Shown: positions 8,419-13,922 of the stretch, piece by piece | Numbering within the stretch: position 1 is the stretch's first letter | How the letters are laid out: every line of letters begins with the position of its first letter | Assembly: GCA_002714565.1 (NCBI GenBank) | Contig: PAXU01000030.1 | Location: forward strand, 7,895-21,816 | Reading direction: 5' to 3' | DNA length: 13,922 nt | Source of the DNA: Rhodopirellula sp. | Lineage (GTDB): Bacteria > Planctomycetota > Planctomycetia > Pirellulales > Pirellulaceae | Made by a program: the position numbers and the translations under genes | The notes under the pieces: generated by a model | Seen by the model: only the letters and a program-made list of their open reading frames with translations | Told to the model about the DNA's origin: nothing | Databases searched by the model: none

Positions 8419-9636
8419 ATGTTGAATTCGTTACAAACTATTTCCAGATCTATCGTTGTCTCATTGATCCTAACAGGATTAGTGCGTGGTCAAGAAACCG
8501 CAGATGCAGATTCGTTTCGGCTAAATGACACCGTCGCCGCACCTCAGCAGGCACCCCTGCAGGAATTTCATTTTGAAACCGGCCAGACACGCATGCTCAA
8601 CGTGAGTTTCGACGTTCCAAAGGCATTTCTCGAAAACCCGGAACTGGTTGCCATCGAACCGAAAAGCCCGAAGCAATTGTCACTTACGGCAATGAAACCG
8701 GGGATCACAAATCTAAATTTGTGGGACGCCAACCAATCGGTATACGTTTTTAAGATAGTGATAACGGGCAAGGTATCCAAACTACACGAGTTGTTCGTCG
8801 AACAGTTCCCTGATGCTCAGTTATCGCTAAAGCAGCTCTCGGGAAGCTTACTAATTTCCGGGAAAGTAAGTGATCGCGAGCAAGTTTCTCAGATCGAGGC
8901 AATTGGACGTGAATACTTTCCACGTATTGTTACCAATATCCAGATCCGTCGAACCCAGCCAAGAGAAATTGTTCTCAAGACACGATTGATTGAGATTTCA
9001 CGGAATGAACTGCGACAGTCTGGCTTGGCATGGGTACCATTTGCCGGTGAAGCCACGGATAGTGAAATGCAATATAAGCCTGTATCACCGGATGACGTGT
9101 TAAGTCAGTATCTGAAGAAACTGGATGAAAAAGATGTTGGCAGTGTGATCAACTATCCCACGTTGAGGACGCTAAGCGGCCGGCAAGTTCAGTTTGATTC
9201 CGGTGGTCAAATGCCTGCAGTGGAGTCTGTTGCCGGCGAGAAAACGGTTCGGTTTCGCCAGGTGGGATTCCAAATGAGATTGACTCCGACGGTATTGGAT
9301 GACGGTTCTCTGCAACTGGAAATGAAACCCACGATGCACCAAATGGACGAAGCGTCTGGTTTGAAAAAAGGTGGAGTGACGATCCCGGGGATTCGCTCGG
9401 GAACTGTGGATACCGTATTGCGACTGCAGCCTGGTGAGTTTGTCGCGATACATGGGATTCCAGGAGTACGTTATTATTCGAAGCGAGAAAACGTACCTTT
9501 CTTCTCGGACTTGCCGCTGATCGGAACATCTATATATAAGACGCGAAGAATTCCCGACCGCCTCGAACGGATTATTCTGGTGTACGCGGATTGGGGTGAC
9601 GGTGAGTCGTCGGAAAAGATAGCGACGACCCGTTAG
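8419..9636 (+). CDS. cpaC: CpaC/RcpA-type outer-membrane secretin
   Basis: 405 residues with an N-terminal signal peptide (about 1-25). Residues about 47-118 match the pilus-type N-domain that precedes Tad and type II/III secretins (LNVSFDVPKAFLENPELVAIEP, MKPGITNLNLWD). A BON-like segment follows at about 120-175 (LHELFVEQFPDAQLSLKQLSG). The secretin domain runs from about 180: KTRLIEISRNELRQSGLAWV, VINYPTLRTLSGRQVQFDSGGQMPAV (about 241-266), GFQMRLTPTV, and the closing signature PFFSDLPLIGTSIYKTR. Secretins form the outer-membrane pore for a pilus or secreted substrate. TAGGGAG at 8401-8407 is the probable ribosome-binding site, about 11 bases before ATG and overlapping the stop codon of cpaB, so the two genes are coupled. 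No Tad ATPase or TadB/TadC gene follows; the next gene converges from the other strand. Confidence 0.88.
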   Translation: MLNSLQTISRSIVVSLILTGLVRGQETADADSFRLNDTVAAPQQAPLQEFHFETGQTRMLNVSFDVPKAFLENPELVAIEPKSPKQLSLTAMKPGITNLNLWDANQSVYVFKIVITGKVSKLHELFVEQFPDAQLSLKQLSGSLLISGKVSDREQVSQIEAIGREYFPRIVTNIQIRRTQPREIVLKTRLIEISRNELRQSGLAWVPFAGEATDSEMQYKPVSPDDVLSQYLKKLDEKDVGSVINYPTLRTLSGRQVQFDSGGQMPAVESVAGEKTVRFRQVGFQMRLTPTVLDDGSLQLEMKPTMHQMDEASGLKKGGVTIPGIRSGTVDTVLRLQPGEFVAIHGIPGVRYYSKRENVPFFSDLPLIGTSIYKTRRIPDRLERIILVYADWGDGESSEKIATTR

Positions 9637-9938
9637 TGATTGGCCATGCCACCGCAGGTGTCGGCGCAGCCAACCCGCAGTGCTTATTAGGATTGCAAGG
9701 AGGTCCGCGTTAACAAAGATCTGGCCTCCCTTAGGGGCGGTGAATTATTTGCGAGCCTCTTATTCCTTATCCCCAGGCGCCGCCGTTACGTTCGCTGACA
9801 CTCACTCCACGGAAACCCCTGAGGCTACCCTGTAAATCTAGATCTTCACACATTCCTGCAATTACGCCCGCATCCAATTTTAGCGTCGCCTGGCGGCTCC
9901 GCGAAATATGGTGCGGTTGGGAAATACATGTATTGGAC
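9637..9938. other. Intergenic region between convergent genes
   Basis: 302 bases with no gene that I can support. It begins with a GC-richer stretch holding an imperfect hairpin (AAGGAGG at 9697-9703 against CCTCCCTT at 9725-9732, long loop, no T-tract), a weak candidate for a cpaC transcript end. From about 9767 it holds the DUF1589-like repeat listed separately. Just outside the transporter stop is a perfect 12-bp palindrome, AATACATGTATT (9923-9934). Confidence 0.6.
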
Positions 9939-9973
9939 TTAACCCGCGACGGCTTCGTCAGTAGTTTCAGCAT
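9767..9973 (-). repeat. DUF1589-like planctomycete intergenic repeat (68-codon reading frame)
   Basis: Read on the minus strand, this stretch is open for 68 codons and contains SRSRQATLKLDAG, then GFRGVSVSERNGGAWG. From memory, these phrases resemble the short Rhodopirellula hypothetical proteins grouped as DUF1589, which occur in many near-identical intergenic copies. I could not check this. The frame overlaps the 3' end of the transporter gene by 35 bases and has no obvious ribosome-binding site. I therefore read it as a repeated DNA or RNA element rather than a translated gene; the conserved part is probably about 9769-9905. The DNA contains several small GC-rich dyads (for example GTCGCCTGGCGGC). 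Confidence 0.42.
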
Positions 9974-11378
9974 CCGATTCTGAACTTATGGGGGATTGGT
10001 CTATACCGCCTGTTGTAGCGGAGTCATCACTCACAGGATCGTCACTTTTTTCCTGCTTAAACAACAAGATAAATAGAACCATTACCGTCAGTGCAAAAAT
10101 AGCTGGATGCAACCAAATAGTCTCCCAATCAGCTACGCCGAAGGAATTTGTGTTTGCACGCGCATGTGCAGCGAATATTTTGGCTCCAATTCCAAGCCCT
10201 AATCCCTGTGTAACCAAGACCAGAAATCCTTGAGCTTGATTACGGATATTTGCTGGTGCTGCCTTATCCACGTAAATCATGCCCGTGACGAAGAAGAAGT
10301 CGTAGCAGATACCGTGAAGCACAACGCCAAGGATTATCATCCATGCGATGCTATCATCGGCACCAAGGGCAAATAGACCATAGCGTAATACCCATGCAGC
10401 CATCCCAGCTGTGAGCATCCATTTCACACCTAAGCGAGCAAACATAAACGGCATGATCAACATGAAGAATATCTCAGACATTTGTCCGAAACTCATGGTA
10501 AATGTTGCAGAGTCTGCGACTAAGACTCCTGCCGACTCGACGTATGTTCGTGCAAAACCGTAGTAACCTGCTAACGGGATACATAACAAGAAGGAGCAAA
10601 TCATAAATACTGCATAATTCTTACTCTTAAGCAACTTGAGCGAATCGACACCAAGTAATTCTCCTATCTTTACTTTCTTGCCTTTGTTCGGTGGTGGAGT
10701 ATTCGGAAGGGTGAAGCTCAGGAATGCGAGCGCGATTGCTGCGATTCCAGCTATCGTAAACTGTCCAGCAGATGCATCTTTATCAGGAAGTAAACTGACA
10801 GCGAGATTACCCGCAATCCATCCAATGGTCCCCCATACACGAACGTGTGGAAACTCTTTCTCTTGGTTTTCGAGATGCTCAAAGCTAATGCTTGCCGTAA
10901 GACTTAGTGTTGGCATGTAACACAACATATGTACGAAAAGCAACAGAATCATTGGTTCTGTAAAAGCCGGTAAATCATGTAAAACGACTGTATAGAACAG
11001 GGATGCATCTTCCGGAGGAGGCGGTAGCACAAATTCAGCTGCCACTGTCGGTGCAGCGATGATGGCTATTCCACCGATCAAATGCAAAGCTCCTAACACT
11101 TTTTGCGTTGGGAAAAATCGGTCAGCGACTATACCTAAGAAGAATGGAGCAATGATTGCTGCCAGTGGTCCAATAACATATGCGGCACCAATTACGTCAA
11201 TGCCCTTGATGGCATCGGTGGCTTCGTTGTCAAAATTCAGGAAGAACCCGGTCATCGACACATACCAAGCACCCCAGACGAAGAATTGAAGAAACATCAT
11301 CAGGCTGAGCCATTTTGCTACACGGCTCATTTTTCTCATTGTTAAAAAATCAATAAGTCCGTCGATGACTTTATTCAT
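9939..11378 (-). CDS. MFS transporter of the nucleoside:H+ symporter (NupG-like) type
   Basis: 479 residues with about twelve hydrophobic helices. The first helix, WLSLMMFLQFFVWGAWYVSM, and the segment FPHVRVWGTIGWIAGNLAVS near the middle are characteristic of the Nuc_H_symport branch of the major facilitator superfamily. These proteins import nucleosides or other small solutes with protons through the inner membrane; the substrate here is not known. The C-terminal ~37 residues are an acidic, Ser/Thr-rich cytoplasmic tail. The longest ATG is given, but no start has a convincing Shine-Dalgarno. Relatives begin just before the first helix, so translation may start at 11339 (MRKMSR) or 11330. 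The gene converges on cpaC. Its upstream region carries the tRNA-Ala terminator and two head-to-tail copies of TATCTAGT. Confidence 0.88.
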   Translation of the reverse strand: MNKVIDGLIDFLTMRKMSRVAKWLSLMMFLQFFVWGAWYVSMTGFFLNFDNEATDAIKGIDVIGAAYVIGPLAAIIAPFFLGIVADRFFPTQKVLGALHLIGGIAIIAAPTVAAEFVLPPPPEDASLFYTVVLHDLPAFTEPMILLLFVHMLCYMPTLSLTASISFEHLENQEKEFPHVRVWGTIGWIAGNLAVSLLPDKDASAGQFTIAGIAAIALAFLSFTLPNTPPPNKGKKVKIGELLGVDSLKLLKSKNYAVFMICSFLLCIPLAGYYGFARTYVESAGVLVADSATFTMSFGQMSEIFFMLIMPFMFARLGVKWMLTAGMAAWVLRYGLFALGADDSIAWMIILGVVLHGICYDFFFVTGMIYVDKAAPANIRNQAQGFLVLVTQGLGLGIGAKIFAAHARANTNSFGVADWETIWLHPAIFALTVMVLFILLFKQEKSDDPVSDDSATTGGIDQSPISSESDAETTDEAVAG

Positions 11379-11392
11379 GGTTTAGACCGTTG

Positions 11393-11408
11393 TATCTAGT
11401 TATCTAGT
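11393..11408. repeat. Tandem 8-bp duplication upstream of the transporter
   Basis: Two perfect head-to-tail copies of TATCTAGT lie 15-30 bases upstream of the transporter ATG. They may be a short duplication, a protein-binding site or part of the promoter; nothing more can be said from sequence alone. Confidence 0.35.
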
Positions 11409-11480
11409 TCAGATTTGTTAAGCAAGCATTGTAACCAAAAGAAACGGTGTCTGAGCAGCCAGATCTTCCGGCTTACACAA

Positions 11481-11510
11481 TAAAAAAACCCGCGGACAAC
11501 CGCGGGTTTT
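11481..11510 (-). terminator. Intrinsic terminator of the tRNA-Ala transcript
   Basis: Read on the minus strand, AAAACCCGCGG and CCGCGGGTTTT form a perfect 11-bp stem with a 4-base loop and lead into a run of seven T. It begins four bases past the tRNA 3' end. The A-run on the other flank means it could also work in the opposite direction, but no + strand gene runs into it. It separates the tRNA from the transporter gene. Confidence 0.92.
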
Positions 11511-11511
11511 C

Positions 11512-11587
<76 letters not shown>

Positions 11588-11663
11588 GTATAGAAAGATG
11601 CCGAAACATCATAATGTATAGACTCATTACGAATTCGGCTTAATAGCTTAACGCGTAATTGAA

Positions 11664-11690
11664 ATTATCAACGCTGATGAATGCTGTCAA
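11664..11690 (-). promoter_or_regulatory. Candidate sigma-70 promoter for tRNA-Ala
   Basis: On the minus strand, TTGACA (11685-11690) is followed after 15 bases by GATAAT (11664-11669). The hexamers match consensus 6/6 and 5/6, but the spacing is short. A second, weaker candidate nearer the tRNA is TTAAGC (11638-11643), a 17-base spacer and TATACA (11615-11620). Assumes an E. coli-like housekeeping consensus. Confidence 0.4.
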
Positions 11691-11712
11691 GATACTACAG
11701 ATTCTGGTGTAG

Positions 11713-11741
11713 TTGGTGACCAAGGTGAACCCCAGAATAAT
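11713..11741 (+). promoter_or_regulatory. Candidate promoter of the flippase-like gene
   Basis: TTGGTG (11713-11718), 17 bases, then AATAAT (11736-11741). The -10 matches 5/6 and the -35 only 3/6. Transcription would start near 11748, about 20 bases before the TTG start codon. Confidence 0.3.
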
Positions 11742-11768
11742 TCATGTGAAACCAATTGCAGGTGCTTC

Positions 11769-12833
11769 TTGAGCGACAGAAAGTCCAAACAAATTGCAGT
11801 TACCGTGATCAAGGTCGGCATCTCTGCCGGGCTGTTATGGTACCTGTTTCAAAAGGCAAATGAGAATTCCGCATTTGATACACTCTCTGGCCGCCCCAAA
11901 GACTGGGGATTGCTTACAGCTGGGTTCCTATGTGCCCTTGGCGCAATGTGCATTACAAAAATCCGTTGGTGTCTGCTCGTGCGAGCTCTAGATCTTGATT
12001 TTGCGATGCGCGATGCATTTAAACTCGGATTTATCGGATATGCCTTCAACTTTGCCACCGTTGGCGTCGTAGGCGGTGATGCCATCAAATCTGTTTACAT
12101 CACACGCCAGCAGCCGGAGCGAAAAACCGAAGCAGTGGCATCTGTTGTTATTGACCGTTTAATTGGTGTTTACTCGTTGCTGATTGTTGGCGCCCTGGCA
12201 TGTTGGTATATGGGAGCTCGATCTGATTCATTTGTTGCCGCGAATACCGAAGCGTTCGATAAGCTCCAAAATCTTGGTAAGACAGCAGCGATCGCCTTAT
12301 TGGTAGGAGGCGTCTTTGGCCTGATCGTCATGGCAATTCCGGCACTTACTGGCCTACAGATGCAAACAAGGCTTGGTGCCCTTCCAAAGATCGGAGGCAT
12401 CCTTGAGAAAAGCGTTCGAGCTGCTTCACTCTATCGGAGCAAGATTTCGGTTGTGCTGTTCTCGATCGTGATCAGTTTTGGCACACATGTTTTATTTACA
12501 CTTTGTGCATTCTTCGTCGCGCAGGGAATCAATGTGGAGCAGCACCCAGATTTTATCGGTCATCTAAGTATCGTTCCGGTGGCCAATCTCGCTGGTTCCG
12601 TGCCACTACCCGGAGGACTTGGCGCCTTTGAATACGCACTGAATTCTCTGTACCCCGCTGTGGCACCTGAAGGTATGGCTGAAGGGCAGGGATTTGTCGT
12701 AGCACTCGGTTACCGGGTTATTACCGTACTGTTAGCTCTTATCGGAGTCGCGTGCTACCTATCCAACCGCCGTGAAATGGAAGAACTCGAGTCCGATGTT
12801 CTGACTGATGCATCTGATGCGTCTGACGGGTAA
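11769..12833 (+). CDS. LPG-synthase-TM / UPF0104 family flippase-like membrane protein
   Basis: 354 residues with about eight hydrophobic segments, the usual size of the stand-alone lysylphosphatidylglycerol-synthase transmembrane family. Family signatures are GVVGGDAIKS with G102-G103-D104, VVIDRLIGVYSL with D129-R130, and SVPLPGGLGAFEYAL with PGGLGAFE at 281-288. It has no C-terminal aminoacyl-transferase domain, so it cannot make lysyl-PG on its own. The family is thought to move or handle lipids or lipid-linked glycans across the membrane; the substrate here is unknown. Translation appears to begin at TTG, with AGGTG four bases upstream. The stop codon lies in a small dyad, ACGGG-TAA-CCCGT (12826-12838). 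The tRNA-Ala gene diverges from it. Confidence 0.85.
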   Translation: MSDRKSKQIAVTVIKVGISAGLLWYLFQKANENSAFDTLSGRPKDWGLLTAGFLCALGAMCITKIRWCLLVRALDLDFAMRDAFKLGFIGYAFNFATVGVVGGDAIKSVYITRQQPERKTEAVASVVIDRLIGVYSLLIVGALACWYMGARSDSFVAANTEAFDKLQNLGKTAAIALLVGGVFGLIVMAIPALTGLQMQTRLGALPKIGGILEKSVRAASLYRSKISVVLFSIVISFGTHVLFTLCAFFVAQGINVEQHPDFIGHLSIVPVANLAGSVPLPGGLGAFEYALNSLYPAVAPEGMAEGQGFVVALGYRVITVLLALIGVACYLSNRREMEELESDVLTDASDASDG

Positions 12834-12860
12834 CCCGTGAAGACAGATCTGCGACTCGTA

Positions 12861-12889
12861 TTGACCCAGATTTGAAACTGCTTCAGAAT
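12861..12889 (+). promoter_or_regulatory. Candidate promoter of the beta-helix gene
   Basis: TTGACC (12861-12866, 5/6), exactly 17 bases, then CAGAAT (12884-12889, 4/6). It lies in the 84-base gap after the flippase-like gene, with transcription expected to start near 12896. It suggests the beta-helix gene can be transcribed independently of the gene before it. Confidence 0.4.
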
Positions 12890-12944
12890 CCTCGCGTAAC
12901 AAAGCTGGAAACGATAAATGTCCACCCATGGGGACTACGTACAA

Positions 12945-13853
12945 ATGAAGCCAATTTATAAAAGTGTTGTCGTTGCCGTAATTACAACAGCAAGCTTGTG
13001 CATCTCGGCTGATGCATTGGCACGCGACATTTACGTAAACAACCAAATCGGCAGTGATTTTCTCGATGGTTTTTCTGAAGATCGCGGACAGGGTAAGATT
13101 GGACCGGTAAAGACAATTACTCGAGCACTTGCTTTGGCGCGTCGTGGCGACAACATCGTCCTAGCCAACACCGGTCAGTCATACCAAGAAAGCATTTCGA
13201 TCCAGGGTGCCCGTCATAACGGACTGAAGAAGAAGCCATTCTTGATCGTTGGGAACGGAGCGACGCTTGATGGCACACGTACTATCAAGCCGGAAGAGTG
13301 GGACATTGTCGGCAATGCCGTGTTTGAAATGACTCCGCGCGAGACGACAAGGACATTGCTATATCTGGACGGCAAGCCCGCTACTTCGGTCGCAGTAAAC
13401 AGAGATGCGACGAAGGTCCCAGAATTGGCACCCAACCAGTGGTGTATCTATAGGGGACGCATCTACTTCAAATGTGAAGAAGGAAAGATTCCACTGGACT
13501 ATGAATTGAGCCTCACGGACTTGCAGGTTGGTATTTCAATTTACAACGTCCGCGGCTTAATTATTTCCGACCTGACAATCCAGGGATTCCGTCAGGATGG
13601 TATCAACGCCCACGATAATGTATTTGAGTGCGAACTGGCCGAGTTAAGAGTTCGCGGTAATGGTCGCAGTGGTATTTCAGTGGGCGGTTCATCGCGCGTG
13701 CTGATTGAAGCATGTCTTATTGGTTCGAATGGTAAGACCCAAGTGCGTACCGAAGCACGCAGTATCGTCAAATTAAGATCCAATGACATCATTTCTGCTG
13801 ACGATGGCACTGGTGTCGATGACGGCGGCGCACAGGTAATTCAAGAAGACTAA
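12945..13853 (+). CDS. Secreted right-handed parallel beta-helix protein
   Basis: 302 residues from ATG 12945, which gives a compact signal peptide (MKPIYKS, a hydrophobic core, cleavage after ADALA). An in-frame ATG at 12918 would add nine residues, including an Asp, ahead of it; both starts have only weak Shine-Dalgarno sequences. The mature protein opens with DIYVNNQIGSD and GPVKTITRALALARRGDNIV, the typical start of pectate-lyase-like beta-helix (DUF1565/NosD-like) proteins. From about residue 195 it shows beta-helix rungs (GLIISDLTIQGFRQDGINAH, LAELRVRGNGRSGISVGGSS, VLIEACLIGSNGKTQVRTEA). Such proteins bind or cleave polysaccharides at the surface. No catalytic lyase residues can be assigned, so it may be structural or a binding protein. 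It is short for a glycan lyase. Confidence 0.8.
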   Translation: MKPIYKSVVVAVITTASLCISADALARDIYVNNQIGSDFLDGFSEDRGQGKIGPVKTITRALALARRGDNIVLANTGQSYQESISIQGARHNGLKKKPFLIVGNGATLDGTRTIKPEEWDIVGNAVFEMTPRETTRTLLYLDGKPATSVAVNRDATKVPELAPNQWCIYRGRIYFKCEEGKIPLDYELSLTDLQVGISIYNVRGLIISDLTIQGFRQDGINAHDNVFECELAELRVRGNGRSGISVGGSSRVLIEACLIGSNGKTQVRTEARSIVKLRSNDIISADDGTGVDDGGAQVIQED

Positions 13854-13922
13854 CTCAGCGCCATGTTAGTTTCGGCGTCGTCTTAATTCTGCGGAGTCGT
13901 TTGCGGAACAACAGGTCCGTTT
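13854..13922. other. 3' flank, no feature seen
   Basis: Sixty-nine bases after the beta-helix stop codon. I see no reading frame, strong hairpin or T-tract that would mark a terminator. Confidence 0.5.

Noticed and set aside
9149..9529. 126-codon minus-strand frame inside the secretin gene
   Set aside because: It is antisense to the conserved secretin domain, and its composition is that of a shadow frame.
9697..9704. AAGGAGGT, a perfect match to the 16S anti-Shine-Dalgarno complement
   Set aside because: No ATG, GTG or TTG follows at usable spacing and no reading frame begins there; it is one arm of an imperfect hairpin.
12826..12838. ACGGG-TAA-CCCGT dyad over the stop codon as a terminator
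   Set aside because: The stem is only five base pairs with no T-tract after it, too weak to call.

Overview
The window looks like chromosomal DNA of a planctomycete, probably Pirellulaceae-like. The pointers are a Tat-exported Gfo/Idh/MocA oxidoreductase with RRDFLK at its start, an exported tricorn-type S41 protease, a CpaB/secretin pair, a nucleoside-symporter-type MFS protein, a beta-helix protein, and an intergenic element whose translation resembles the multi-copy DUF1589-type sequences I recall from Rhodopirellula. This taxonomic call is inference from gene families; no ribosomal gene other than a tRNA is present.

Layout. Positions 17-3752 hold three closely spaced + strand genes: a Gfo/Idh/MocA oxidoreductase, an AlgI-like MBOAT O-acyltransferase and an SGNH-like protein with an N-terminal membrane anchor. 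The last two are 21 bases apart and look like a cell-surface glycan acylation pair. A 1099-residue tricorn-like protease follows (3810-7109). After a 187-base gap with a perfectly concentric 38-base hairpin comes a cpaB-cpaC (Flp/Tad pilus assembly) pair at 7297-9636. No Tad ATPase, inner-membrane platform, prepilin or peptidase gene lies beside it in the window.

Positions 9637-9938 have no convincing gene and carry the DUF1589-like repeat. Converging on it from the minus strand is an MFS transporter (9939-11378), preceded by a tRNA-Ala(GGC) gene with a strong intrinsic terminator. Divergent from the tRNA, on the + strand, are an LPG-synthase-TM/UPF0104 flippase-like membrane protein (11769-12833) and a secreted right-handed beta-helix protein (12945-13853).

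Nearly every gene encodes an envelope or exported protein, so the theme is surface and periplasm: glycan acylation, periplasmic proteolysis, a secretin, transport and a secreted beta-helix. I found no CRISPR array, insertion sequence, phage gene or toxin-antitoxin pair. I do not see a clearly new multi-gene system. The best leads are the orphan cpaBC pair with its leader hairpin, the SGNH-like partner lacking the usual catalytic Asp, and the intergenic repeat.
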